From Mycocentrospora acerina (taxonomy: Eukaryota; Ascomycota; Dothideomycetes; Pleosporales), in assembly GCA_022701365.1 (NCBI GenBank), contig JAKUHH010000072.1, positions 496,001 to 560,000 on the forward strand: DNA of 64,000 nt, written 5' to 3'. The notes under the pieces are model-generated. The model ran no database searches and was not told where the DNA came from. It worked only from the letters and a program-made list of their open reading frames with translations. This document shows positions 20,945 through 31,969 of this stretch, piece by piece. A program made the translations under genes and the position numbers. Each line of letters opens with the position of its first letter. The first letter of the stretch is position 1.

Positions 20945-23085
20945 TCAAATCCCATCAGAGATTGTGTCAAAGACGGAGGCAGAACTGTCCATGTGATTAT
21001 ATTGGGTAGTGGGGGGACCACCATCTCCGATACTGCCCAGTTCTTTGGCGACTTCGAAATCGTTCTTAGTCGTAGTCTCTTGCAGATGAGATAGGAACTG
21101 TCCGAAGTAAGGAGCAGGGTACGATGAGGCAATCTTGGTAGAGTAGGGTGGATGCGACGGCGTCCTTCCTAACTCAAGATCCACTGCTAGCTGATGTACA
21201 TTGGACATTGTGTATGCCGCGTTGTGCTCTTGACAATACTTGACGCACCTCGTGAAGATCCCTGCATCTTCACCCTCGGGGTGCTTTCTAATATTAGCGC
21301 ACAATGCAAGGACATCAAAGTCTATGGCAGTTTCAAGCTCATCTCCTGCAAGACGAACAAGATCTGTGGCTTCGTTATCCAGTGCTTCTGCGAATGCAAC
21401 TCGATGTTCTTCCTCCCAATTGTCTCCAAACTTCTTCACGCCATTCTTGATAGCTGTAGTACACTTTACCGAACAGGTGTTGCGCAGATATGGGGGCTCA
21501 ACTTGGCGATGTCCGTTGAGGGCTTGCACAATGGACGCAGGACCCCAGTTTCGAGCGTAGAGTCGGAGTGCAACGGTCGGACGCGACAGCGAGTTGAAAA
21601 AGTAGACAATGATTTCAATATCTGTCAGGGGTATTTCAGGGAACTGAACATTAGCAGGAGGTATAATCTTGTCCACATTGTGATTGTTCCGCTTCTGTAT
21701 CGATGTTGTCGTTCGTTTGTAACCGCCGCCAGGGCCAATTCGCCCTGGTGTGAACGGCGTGCTCGGAGTGGTCGCAAAATCTGTTGATTTGCTTGTATTG
21801 AGATTGGACTGAAGGCTAGTCTATGCTTTGATAAGTGTATGCTCGGTTGTGATTTCAGATATACATACCGCGGTATTCGGGGTAGGAAGACCAACTGTGG
21901 GCAACTCTGTAGGCTTCTCGGGGATCGTAACCTGTAGATCTTTTCGAACCCGTATCTGACTCGCCTTCTTTCTACCTCGGATCATATTACCATTCTTCGG
22001 CTTATTGTGCTTTGCTCGTCGGCCTCGCTGACGATACTCGGGTGGGCTTGGCGACGGGCTTCGTGAACGGTTGTCTGTTTTAGGCCGGTACGACGCGCAA
22101 GGTTGAGATTCTGGTACGAGAGAGCTCTCGATAGGGTTCGAAATGCCAGAAAAGAATTGCATGTTGAAATCTTCAGTGGTAGCCACGCGCTGACGCAATT
22201 GCAACATCTCGTCAAAAATGTACTTATTGACTGTTACAAGTCGTTTGATGGTGTCACGTTGGCCCATTACTACTCGCAGGTTAGTAATAACAATTATCTG
22301 TTCGGAGAAATTTGATCATTCCTTCAATGTAAAGAGTCTGTACAAACCTCTGGAGCTGCTCAATCTCAACCCGCGACGGCGATGCCGTATCCTCCTCGTT
22401 TTCTGCAGTGCCATCGTTAGCCTAGACTCAATTCGTAGACCAGTACCAACATGGCAATCTGGGCAAGCTGAGTGATAGCAGCACACATACCGTTCCATTC
22501 GTAGTTCGAGCTAATGTCCATCAACGAGGGCAGAACGGGCGGCGTCGAATGCCCGTCATCAGTGCCATCATCGCTCAGTGCGGATACGTCCATATTACCG
22601 CGTTCGTACTCTTCAATATTTTTGAAACGATCAAGAAGCCGGTCGATACGGTCGATGTCCAGCGCTGCCAATCTTTTGACTGGTGTTGCTGTTATTGTTG
22701 TTGTTGTTGTTGTCGTCGGCAACGCTCTAATGATGCGTCTTGTTGCCATGGCAGAAGTCCCTCGAGACGAGAGGCACGGCAAAATCAAAGACTGTGTAAA
22801 TGATATCTGCCCACGATGTTTCTCTTCCGACACTTTATATTTGCGAGGAGAACTGCCTCGATACGGGATTGGAGCGAATTGCATATGTCTGATGCTGCGG
22901 TAGGGTGCTGGCACTATCGGTGGTAACTTGAAGTCTTCTGTGTCGATTATAGACCTGGAGACTTGAAGAAGGGACTGAGTGGTAGAAACGATAGATGGTA
23001 TTGTAGGCACCATATTCGTCACTTCAATCGTAGGGCTCTCCTCCCTCTTGATCACCGGGTCTGGCATCTTGTTGCGCGCGACCAT
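20945..23085 (-). CDS. Four-exon gene; C-terminus is a divergent third member of the paralog family
   Basis: Predicted 652 residues from exons 23085..22491, 22402..22344, 22297..21869 and 21820..20945. Introns are 88 nt (GTATGT, GCTAAC, CTGCAG), 46 nt (GTACAG/ACAG) and 48 nt (GTATGT/CATAG). Intron 2 is the least certain; another donor (GTTTGT) with a TACTAAC branch looks better but breaks the frame. The N-terminal 400 residues contain a Thr run, a helical segment around residue 150, a coiled coil across exons 2-3, and an RS/KR-rich linker. The C-terminal 240 residues match the 12-15 kb paralogs in order: PPANVQFPEIPLTDIEI (block A), NTCSVKCTTAIKNG (block B), LALCANIRKHPEGEDAG with FTRCVKYC (block C). 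Block D is absent. No known domain recognised. Confidence 0.55.
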
Positions 23086-24492
23086 ATGTGGTGTCAGTTG
23101 TAGTTGAGTGTCACGTCAAAAGATTTCTATAGCAACCGATATTTGATACCTGTCCGTGCTCTGCAGTGTGGCGCTAACGAGAAAGAATTTCTAAGGTGAA
23201 AGTGAATACTTCATCACTAATCGGTCCCGATAACGGTTCCACGTGGGGAATTCGGACGAAGGTAGACTATGTAACGACTTTCAACGTTGAATGAAAGTGA
23301 AGAAAGGTTCCGGGTAAACTGATAATGGTGAGATGATTCACCATCAATAGCACACCTCAATACTTCAAAACTAAAGCCGGACCGTAGAATGCCATGGTGT
23401 GGGTCAAAGACAAACCCAATCAATTCAAGGAGATTTTGTTGTCGATACGACAGAAAGGTTAAATTATAAATCATCCAGGAAGTTCAGCGGGCAGAGAGGC
23501 AATGGGGGGGGATATTATCACTCTTGTAACAAGAATAAAGGTGCGGAGAAAACGAAAGAGAGAGAAAGATTACTCGCATCAGGCACTGATGATATAAAAA
23601 AGCGACGCAGCCAGAAAGTAATTGATCTCTAGGTGTGAGACTAGTAGATGTATAACTACACTCCAAGCGATAAGGAGTTGTTGAAAAATCTTTTGTTGTG
23701 CAATCAAGCGACGGGAACATTCCATGAATAAACATGCGGCAGGAAAGATGCGCAATTTGAGATATAACCATGAAAAGAGGAAAGCCGAATTATGGGAGTA
23801 TATATACAAAAGATTGCCTGGCCATCTTACAAAAAAGATACTGACAAAGAAAAACAAGTAGGAAAGAAACCACATTTCGTGGGATGTAAAGCAAACAGAA
23901 GTCAACACAGGAATGCTATGCATGCCAACACCGTGATGCGTACTTAACATTAGACTTGGGTGAGATTGACTAACCACTCATCCAACTATATATTATTTCC
24001 ACTGCGGATCAAACTTCATGGCCATGTTGAACAGCTAGGAATTTTTGTATCCAATCAAGCTCAGGGAACATTGTGGTAACAAACATCATCAACATCCAGA
24101 TTCACAAGGGTAGTTGGCAAAGATCGCGTGCAAAAATGGGCACAGAATGCAGGGTTTGAGCAGCCGTTGTGCAGTGTCATTAAAAGAGAGACGTGCAGTT
24201 GACGCGTCGAAAACAACGCGAAACTGTGTTGGTACAAAGTCATAGCTTCGCATTGTCCCTACACGGACAAGAGCTTACTCAGACTAGGCAAGACGCTATT
24301 CGAAACTTTAATACAATGTTCTAGCCAGTCTCCACTACAGAAGTGCTTCTGTCTTTCCTGGGAGTAGCAGTATGCAAGTTCAATAGTCTGTTCTGCAAAG
24401 GCGAACCGAGGCTAAGCAGGTATCGATAAGCAATCACGACATCGTCACGACATCTTCTACAGCATCTCCTCCTTAACCACACCGCCCCAAGC
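23086..24492. other. AT-rich intergenic region, divergent promoters
   Basis: About 1.4 kb between divergent genes. Contains G and purine runs near 23510-23560 and short ORFs without features. Promoters of both flanking genes must be here. No repeat or RNA gene recognised. Confidence 0.5.
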
Positions 24493-25518
24493 ATGCCAAC
24501 CTCAATTCTCATCGTCGGCGCCGGTGCCATTGGCGCCTTCTATGCCTCGCGTCTTGCCCTTGTTCCGGACACGCACGTGTCTGTAATCTGTCGCTCAAAC
24601 TACAAGGCCGTCAAGGCGCATGGATTCCGCGTAACCTCTCCGCAGTATGGAGACTACACTTTTACACCAGCGCATACCTTTGCCAACCCAGATGAGGCGC
24701 GAAAGAGTGGCGTACCGTGGGATTACATTGTCGTGAGCACCAAAGCGCTCCCAGACGTCAGTGATGACTCGGCAATACTCGAGGGTCTGGTCGGAGATAA
24801 GACGGCCGTAGTGTTGATACAGAACGGTTTGGGCGTTGAGAGTCCGTACGTGAAGCGATTTCCTGGGACGGCAATCCTGTCAGCAGTTACAATAGCAACC
24901 TGTGCGCAACCTGAGCACGGCGTGATTAAGCACAACCGCTGGACGCGTATCAACAGCGGTGCTTATCTGCCCCATCTCGACACCGGAGGTTCCAAAGACA
25001 CAGACACACGGGACACGGAATCGAACAATGCATTTATCGCACTTTTACAAAAAGGCGGTATCAAGGATGCTGAAGCGTACAGCCACGCCAAACTCCAACT
25101 CGTGCGCTGGCATAAAATCGCCATCAATGCATCTTACAACCCTTCATCGGTTTTGACTCTTGGATCCACCAACCAAGCCATGTCGTCCGATCCGGAGTTA
25201 CAGATCCATATCAAAGGCGTAATGAATGAGATTCTGGAGACCGCACCGAAGATCCTTGGCCAACCGATGCCAAAGGAGTTCGCAACGCCGGATCGCATCA
25301 TTGAAAGTACGCTCAGGAATACGAGTGGCAGCAAGCCGAGCATGGCGATGGATTGGGAATCTGGGAAGAGATTGGAAATAGAGGTCATATTGGGCAACCC
25401 AATAAGGATTGCGAGAGAAAGGGGATTCGAAATGCCACGATTACAGAGTTTGTATGCGATTGTGAGGATGGCACAGCAGGTTAGGGAGAACGCGAGCAAG
25501 ATCGAAAGTAAAATATGA
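24493..25518 (+). CDS. Ketopantoate reductase (ApbA/PanE) family protein
   Basis: 341 residues, single exon, cytosolic, no targeting signal. Family members reduce 2-dehydropantoate to pantoate with NADPH in coenzyme A synthesis, but fungi carry several paralogs, some with other 2-keto substrates. The N-terminal Rossmann motif is complete: ILIVGAGAIGAFYASR with G-x-G-x-x-G. The C-terminal helical domain shows the family signature WHKIAINASYNPSSVLTLGS, holding the conserved Lys and Asn residues, and a Glu-rich helix (KRLEIEVILGNPIRIARERG) with the conserved Glu and Gly positions, followed by P-x-L. Length fits the family (300-350). The neighbours give no pathway context, so panE itself is not claimed. 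Confidence 0.85.
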   Translation: MPTSILIVGAGAIGAFYASRLALVPDTHVSVICRSNYKAVKAHGFRVTSPQYGDYTFTPAHTFANPDEARKSGVPWDYIVVSTKALPDVSDDSAILEGLVGDKTAVVLIQNGLGVESPYVKRFPGTAILSAVTIATCAQPEHGVIKHNRWTRINSGAYLPHLDTGGSKDTDTRDTESNNAFIALLQKGGIKDAEAYSHAKLQLVRWHKIAINASYNPSSVLTLGSTNQAMSSDPELQIHIKGVMNEILETAPKILGQPMPKEFATPDRIIESTLRNTSGSKPSMAMDWESGKRLEIEVILGNPIRIARERGFEMPRLQSLYAIVRMAQQVRENASKIESKI

Positions 25519-25667
25519 GGAATTCAGAGGTTATGCAGCATCACAATTTCATTAATATTCGCAGACTTTGCTTGCTTGCTCTAATTGTACGAGCATGATA
25601 GGAACATTTAATATCTCGCTAGACTCTCTCACCCACTTTTTCTCTCTCCAACACTACGACCTTAGTC

Positions 25668-26192
25668 CTACGAAGTAGGCCAAGAATGTAGTGCTTCTAC
25701 CTCTTCCTTATCAACTCCAGCCTTTTTTAAAAAATTGTCAAAATTGGTGGGATTCATGCCTACAACAAACCCATTCGATCCAACAGAAATAGCGACAGCA
25801 AGAGGCTTCTTGTAGAAGAAAAGCCCGAGAATTGGCCTCCCTGGCGACTTTCCTTGTGCTCCTCCAGGCTTGCCGACAGTAGTTGCAGCCTGCGCAACCT
25901 CTGCTAACTTTTCTTCCGATACTCCGACACTTGCAAAGTCGTCTCTATGTTTAAGCATGTGTTTGTAACCTGCTCTGTCGGTTCCTTGCTCAATCCAGAG
26001 GATCTCATGCGTTAATCCGGGTATGTTGTGACGGCTGCTAATTTGCCAGATTTTCATCACCTGTTCGGTGCTGATTTTCACCCCGCTTGCAATGGCCTTT
26101 TGAATGAGCTCGTTGAACTCGGGATTGGCTCCGCCCAAGTGAGAGTCTGCTTCGGCGGCAACCACCTGCAGTTCTTTCTTCTCTTCAGACAT
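25668..26192 (-). CDS. Small protein resembling a bacterial BECR-fold/Ntox-type nuclease domain
   Basis: 174 residues, single exon, no signal peptide. The last 110 residues resemble, from memory of the family pattern, C-terminal nuclease domains of bacterial polymorphic and phage-linked toxins of the barnase/EndoU/colicin/RelE-like (BECR) group. Order of features: an I-x-x-E-Q-V helix; a strand ending ILWIEQG; GYKHMLKHRDDFASVGV, with the characteristic His-x-x-x-His and Asp-Phe; a helix; GRPIL; and the strand pair ending AISVGSNGFVVGMNP. His 97/101-region residues and the Ser/Asn in the last strand would be catalytic candidates. No immunity gene is evident beside it. It could be a domesticated, horizontally acquired domain or an unrelated fungal protein of similar fold. 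Catalytic activity is not shown by the sequence. Confidence 0.5.
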   Translation of the reverse strand: MSEEKKELQVVAAEADSHLGGANPEFNELIQKAIASGVKISTEQVMKIWQISSRHNIPGLTHEILWIEQGTDRAGYKHMLKHRDDFASVGVSEEKLAEVAQAATTVGKPGGAQGKSPGRPILGLFFYKKPLAVAISVGSNGFVVGMNPTNFDNFLKKAGVDKEEVEALHSWPTS

Positions 26193-26838
26193 GATGGCAG
26201 GGCTGACTTTTTAGGATTAAGTCAGGAAATGAAAGTCATTCCGAAGATTTCAATAAAGCGCACCTGATATTGCTATGATAGGATCTTGTAATCTATTTTC
26301 TGCTTTTGATTTAGAAGGTCACGAGTTGCTGGATAGTTGTGAAAGTACTGAAGATGAACTTGGCAAGATTGAACCATACTACTGTGGGAAGGGGTTCATA
26401 TTACGATTTATGTAAACTTTATCAGAAGCAGATGCTCAGAACAAGGTATGCAAACGAAGCAGCGTGTGCACCGAGGTATCCAATCGTGCTGATGAAGCTG
26501 CAGAATCGTGCTTATAGTATGACTTGCAAGTGTATACTGATCATGAAGACGTCGCAAATCAGCCACATCATCAGAATGCTGAGCCCACCTTTATGCACCT
26601 AGGTGGGGGAGATTGCGTAGCTGACTTTAACTTGACAACTGGCTCTGAAGTTGGAGCATTCGTTCAGTCAGTCGATTGTCAGTAAGACAGTCTTACGTGA
26701 GGGATGAATGACGTTGTGAAAGGGTAGGACTTTGCCCCACTCTGCTGTACTAGCGCTCTCTCTAGCATATCTTAAGCTTCTAATCCTCTGTACCTCTCTT
26801 TGTCGAAAAATTCAACTTGACTCTGACCATATATCACC
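26193..26838. other. Intergenic region between divergent genes
   Basis: About 650 bases holding the promoters of the toxin-like gene (-) and the orphan gene (+). An 87-codon ORF has no features. Nothing else recognised. Confidence 0.5.
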
Positions 26839-27683
26839 ATGAGTCGTATTCTGCAGCCCCTCAAACTTCTTGCAAGCCGGGGTCAATCCATAATCGCGAC
26901 TGCGTCGCCAATATTACTGCCAGCTGGACAGCATCAACATTCAATATCAAACATCGGTGACAGTTCAAGCTTGATAACCAAGTATGAGGATGGAGTCGCG
27001 GAGAAAGAGTCCTCGCAGAACATCCAACACTTGGCGGAAGATACACCACACGAAAAGAAGGAAGAATCCATATTCATTGAAACCAAGTACGGTCTCCGAC
27101 TAGAACTAGCCAAAGGAGAACAAGAACTGGTATCTGTTGTACAAAGCTCACAGGGGATGTCAGGTAAGCACAAACGAACAGTAAAATCACAGGTAAGTCA
27201 GCACGATTAATAATATTGTGTAAAGCACACAAATCATTAGATCATGAGGAAAATTCAAACGAGTTTCACTACCGCATCTTCCCGGACTGGCAGACATCTT
27301 ACCTTTGGTACAATTTATCACGCCAAACAGACTTCAACGGTGAAGGGCCCGAGGTGGACCTCGAAGTAGTCGAAAAGCGCCATCCATCTCTATGGCCTTA
27401 CTATGAAGCGTGGCGCCAGCTATACGAGACTTCTTTCGAGGAGCAGGAATGTCACTTGGGTAGTAGTGCTGAGGTTTTTTCCGAATCGGATGATCGTGCA
27501 TTGTGGGATTTGGAGGGTTTCTTTCTGGTTTGTTGGCTGGTTTTGCAACAGGAAGTGAAGTCTGTGGAATACTTTCCTAGGTCTTCCAAATACATCATCG
27601 AGAAGGCGAACATCAACGAAGTCTCTAAGACATTCCTTGAAGACATAGCGAGAGAGATGGATCTTGCAGAGAGCAGCGAGTAA
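26839..27683 (+). CDS. Orphan two-exon protein, function unknown
   Basis: Predicted 260 residues from exons 26839..27163 and 27226..27683. The 62-nt intron has GTAAGC donor and GTAAAG acceptor, phase 1, and joins two ORFs into one frame. The first 25 residues are basic and amphipathic without acids (MSRILQPLKLLASRGQSIIA), compatible with a mitochondrial presequence. The C-terminal half is a compact region rich in W, Y and acidic residues (HPSLWPYYEAWRQLYETSFE, then DLEGFFLVCWLVLQQE). No family recognised. The neighbouring genes suggest no role. Confidence 0.55.
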
Positions 27684-28653
27684 TAACTTGATTGTTCCGA
27701 TACGAGCTACTGCTTTCGACTGCTGAGAAATCTCAGGACGAATCGAATGTTTTCGCTGACACAAAAGATTAAATCATATCATATGCTTGACAGGAATCCA
27801 ACGACAAAACCGGTTTCTGTGGACTGTGCCGAATGGATCCGACAGACATAAGCTTAAGCCTATGAAGTTGCAACAGCTAATTTTCGAAGCCTTACAACAT
27901 CTAACATCTGACACAAGGGTAAGCCTATGATATTGAGAAGTAGTATTGCTTTGTGGAAACAGAAAGGCGTTTGAATTACCTTGCGGAGTTCCAGAAGATA
28001 ATTCGGTCTTCTTCAATAAAGACAGAGATGGCCTAGCGCTTATATCCTATGATATACCCAAATTAGGTGCGCCTAATATAAGCTTAACGGTCGGAGCGGT
28101 GATTCCCTGCCAAACAACTTACATTCATCTATTACCATTACCAACTAGAGCTTACCTAGAGCAAAACAGGCAGTTGCACCAATTTCCCCGCGTCCCCACA
28201 CACTCGCAGAATTACCCCAGATGTACCATCAGACGCCGAAGAAACAACATGTAGAGGAATCCAGGCATGTGATTTTCCTCCAACGAGCGATTTCTCCGGA
28301 AAACTACCTGCAATGGCCAAGCTTCCCCGAATCATGTCACTGCCTGAAACAAAACTAACCGACAAAGCATCGAGAGAGTCATGTATTGCACCCCCCAAGA
28401 TGTTTCATGCAAATGCAGGTGTGTGTGTAGTAAGATTTACCCCCGAGTTCCACCTAAGAACGTCCGTTGTGTAAATGAACCAGGCATGGACAAAGTGCGT
28501 TGCTGAAGCACGCAAGACGATGAAATGCTTGGAACAATATATTCTCATGTCGGTTCAAAGGCCGATGGGATACTTAAGGTGAATTGAAGGTCTGTGGTGA
28601 TGATCCAAGAGCTGCACCAGATTCTCCAATTCAAACTCCACAGATAGCCCAAT
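27684..28653. other. Intergenic region upstream of the pectate lyase gene
   Basis: About 970 bases. An 80-codon minus-strand frame at 28156-28398 reads as plausible protein (GGKSHAWIPLHVVSSASDG) but has no ATG and no splice-supported upstream exon, so I leave it uncalled. The final part is the pectate lyase promoter. Confidence 0.45.
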
Positions 28654-30007
28654 ATGAAGCTTGCTACCTCTTTGATTCTTTTGGCGGCATCGCTCGTCTC
28701 AGCATCACCTACTCCTTCGCTCAAGGAAGGTGCAGCAAAGGTGCTGGCGAAGAGAGCTAGCGTCACAGATGTGGCAAACATTGGATTCGCGACACAGAAC
28801 GGCGGGTGAGCATGGGATCAACAGTCCGATTCCTTTACATGTACTCACGCATCTTTCTTAGGACCAAAGGAGGCGCCGGTGGACCCACCACTACCGTCAG
28901 CACTCTTCCCCAGTTCTCTACTGCAGCCAACTCTACGGGACCCCTCATCATCGTCGTGCAAGGCGCCATCAGTGGCGCGGCAAAAGTCCATGTTGCATCA
29001 GACAAGACCATTATTGGCAAGACTGGTAGCTGTACGTCCATCCTTTCCTTAATTTTTCGGTTTTTGTCGATATCCCAATCGCCAATACAACATAGCACTC
29101 ACCGGTATCGGCCTCACCATTCTTGGCCAGAAGAACGTAATCGTGCGCAACCTGAAGATTTCCAAAGTCCTCGCTGCCTACGGCGACGGCATCACAATTA
29201 ACAAATCCGTCAACGTCTGGGTCGACCACTGCGACCTCTCAGGCGACGAGACCGTAGAAAAAGACACCTACGACGGCCTAGTCGATCTCTCCCACGCTGC
29301 AGACTTTGTCACAATCTCCAACACCTACCTCCACAACCACGTGAGTTTCCTCCTCCTCCCCCCCCCTTTTTTTTATTGTTATCATCATCTCCCTTCTTCC
29401 CCTTCCCCCTTGCATAAACGAAAGAGAAAAAACTCCATCAACTAACCCACATGAATGAAAAAAAGTCCAAGGGCACTCTCGTCGGCCACTCTGACAAAAA
29501 CGCCGCCGAAGACACGGGCTTCCTCCGCGTCACCTACGCAAACAACCACTTCTACAAGGTCGCCAGCCGCGGCCCGCTCCTCCGCTTCGGCACCGCCCAC
29601 CTCATCAACAACTACTACAACGAGCAGGACACGGGCGTCAACTCGCGCATGAACGCCCAGGCGCTGGTGCAGAGCTCCGTGTTTGAAAACAGCGGCAAGA
29701 AGATGGTGTACACGGAGTCGAGTGCTGAGCAAGGGTGTGTAGAATCTTTTCTTCCCTTTCCTTTCCTTTTAATTTCAACTTTTTTGTTTGTTTGTTCGTT
29801 TACACGTCTCCTGCATGGACTGTTTTGCTAACTCGCTGCGCCAGCTTCGCCGTGGTGATTGACACTATTTTTGGGGGCCAGAGTGCAGACACCGCGCCTG
29901 TTGGTACGCTCAATGCGGGGAGCTTCACGTATGCGTATACGCTCTTGGGGTCGGCGAACGTCAAGGCTTCTGTGACGAAAGAGGCGGGTCAGACGCTGGC
30001 ATTTTAA
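28654..30007 (+). CDS. Secreted pectate lyase, polysaccharide lyase family 1
   Basis: Cleaves polygalacturonate by beta-elimination, a plant cell-wall degrading activity, needing calcium. Five exons: 28654..28805, 28862..29031, 29096..29340, 29466..29734, 29845..30007, giving 332 residues. All four introns have GT-AG ends; the joined frame recovers the conserved family order. A signal peptide covers about residues 1-18 (MKLATSLILLAASLVSAS), then a short propeptide ending KR (possible Kex2 site). NGGTKGGAGGPTTTV is the typical N-terminal strand. NVWVDHCDLSGD holds calcium-binding acids, DTYDGLVD another set, and the SRGPLLRFG segment gives R-x-P-x-x-R with the catalytic Arg. NHSKGTLVGHSD is the family HSD motif. 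Exons 3-4 are strongly C-ending in codon use, suggesting high expression. Confidence 0.92.
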
Positions 30008-30325
30008 GGGGGGCGGGGCTGATGATAACGATGATGAGTGATGTGTTTTGGTGGAATTGTTGAAACTTCTTCTTCTTCTTGTATATATTTGATATGAGGC
30101 GGGATAGGTGTAGTTGGTGGGGGTTGGAATGGTGAATGTATATATGACTGTGTTTCATGAGATGCATGCTCATCCACTGTTTTCTCTGTGAATGGGTTTG
30201 AAGACAAGTAATGGCATGATTCTATTGCATAAGATCAAGGCGACGGTTATTTGTACAATCAACCCCTTTTTCCAAGTTCCCTTGAAAAATAATTGGAATT
30301 GGTTTAATGTTATTTCCATCACTCC

Positions 30326-30356
<31 letters not shown>

Positions 30357-30523
30357 GAGAAAAGGTGGACGAAGAAGCGTATTGATCAACAAAAATGCCA
30401 ACACATCAACCTAAACACTATGACATGAATTCCGAAATGTCATACTGAGCCAGTTTATCCCTCCAAGTTCCATACTCCATGGTAATATCTCCTCTTGACT
30501 CCCAGAACGCCTACAGACGACTT
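30008..30523. other. Intergenic region between convergent genes
   Basis: About 520 bases between two 3' ends, with a TG microsatellite and no gene supported. Confidence 0.5.
30326..30356. repeat. GT/TG dinucleotide microsatellite
   Basis: About 14 GT units with one A interruption, in a 3' intergenic region. Likely length-polymorphic. Confidence 0.85.
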
Positions 30524-31648
30524 CTATAACAACATCATCATGCTCCCTCCCTCCACCTTGCCTCCATCGCCATTCTTCTTCGGTCCTACAGGACTCGTCG
30601 CCGCAAAGAAGAGCACCTTGATTGCAATCGCGAAGCCCGTATGAAGCACCAGCACAACGACAAGAAGGACCTTGCTCGTCTTTGCTTCTGTAGTGCTGAG
30701 CACAGGGTACAAGTTTCTGAGGAGAAAGGCAGCGGAGAAGGCGAGGCCCAAAGCAACAAAGACATAGTTGAGAACTGTTTTTGTTAGCAAATGAGGCACC
30801 TGTATATACCAGAATCACAATGCAACAATGCAATGCAATGCCTATGAAGAACAGAAAAGGAGAGAAGGGAGAGGGAAAAAAAGAAAAAAACTCACTCGAA
30901 ATCGGACTCCAGCTCACCAACGCCACCACAATCCACACCAAATTCGCATATCCATAGAGACACCCACACTCGAGTAGATTCGCACTCTCACTCCCATACC
31001 ACTTGAGCACGCCCCACAGCGCCACAGGCACCAGCCCCGTATACCCATACACCAGCCCCGCCGCACCACTCAGCAGCTTGAAATCATACGCAAAATGGTC
31101 TTCCCCTTTACTCGCCAAGTACTGGTTAATGGTGCCAGTCAGGAACAAGATGACCACGACCGTCGTCGCAATCCACACGGGGCCGTACAAGTCCGGGTTG
31201 CCCTCGAGCACGTCGAGGAAGTTGGCGCGCGGGTAGATGGTTGCGGTGCAGCGGCGCAGGACTTCATTCGTGTCGACGTCAAAGGCTTGCGCGTAGAAGG
31301 AGAGCGACCAGAGGTAGTGTTTGCGACTGGTCGAGGATGGGGACGAGGTTGCGGGGCCAGGCAGGAAGGAGGAGGAGCTGTCGGGCTGGATCTTGGGCGC
31401 GCGCGCGTTGGACGGCGTGTTGAAGTCTGCAAGGAATTTGGGTCAGCTGTGGTGGCCTGGCAGAGGGGGGGTTGTGCGCTTACTTGAGCTGTGGAATTCG
31501 AGGTCTTCTTGCAGGTCGGTGTGGCCTAGGTCACCCTGGGGACATGTAAGCTCGCAAACGAGTGATATGGGGGGCACCAGAATAGCTTGGAGGATTTATA
31601 TACCTCTTGATCAACATCGACAACGACGTCATAGCCTCTGTTCGCCAT
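30524..31648 (-). CDS. Yip1-family Golgi membrane protein (YIPF1/2, Yip5-like)
   Basis: Yip1-family proteins are multi-spanning Golgi proteins that bind Rab/Ypt GTPases and support vesicle traffic. Exons 31648..31604, 31535..31484, 31426..30896 and 30774..30524 give 292 residues. The cytosolic N-terminus is acidic and S/T-rich; the conserved entry to the Yip1 domain is WSLSFYAQAFDVDTNEVLRR followed by NPDLYGPVWIATTVVV at the first membrane span. Five hydrophobic spans follow (GLVYGYTGLVPVALWGVL and so on), ending KVLFFA. The last intron has two candidate acceptors; the inner one (GCTAAC branch, AACAG) keeps the family sequence SWSPISILNYVFVALG in frame, the outer gives a frameshifted tail. 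Length and order fit YIPF1/2 and yeast Yip5. Confidence 0.88.
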
Positions 31649-31969
31649 GTTGTTGGATGCGTAAGGAGCTCGTGATCTGGAGAGCTTGGGTGAGCTCTGC
31701 GGCCAGGTTGCGGTTGACGTCGCGTTGCAGTCGCGTCCGTGCAGCACCAGCCAGTTTCAGGGTCTTTGCCATGATTGGTTGTGCACATGCATTGGATGGA
31801 TTGGCATGTGCAACATTTACATCACACTACAGTGGAATGTCGAGGCGAGCGTGCACTCGGACTAAGGTAGCATGCACAAACAAGAATAAATAGGATTGGC
31901 ACTGCCTGCCTAGCATTCTGCCGCTATATATATAGCCAACTAGATATCCAAAAGCCGCCTATACACCGC
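31649..31969. other. Short intergenic region
   Basis: About 320 bases: promoter of the Yip1-family gene on one side and 3' end of the glycogen phosphorylase gene on the other, both minus strand. A TATATATA run near 31925-31932 is in the phosphorylase 3' region. Confidence 0.5.

Noticed and set aside
28156..28398. 80-codon minus-strand frame with protein-like sequence upstream of the pectate lyase gene
   Set aside because: It begins at TTG, has an in-frame stop just upstream and no convincing acceptor; I could not join it to another exon.
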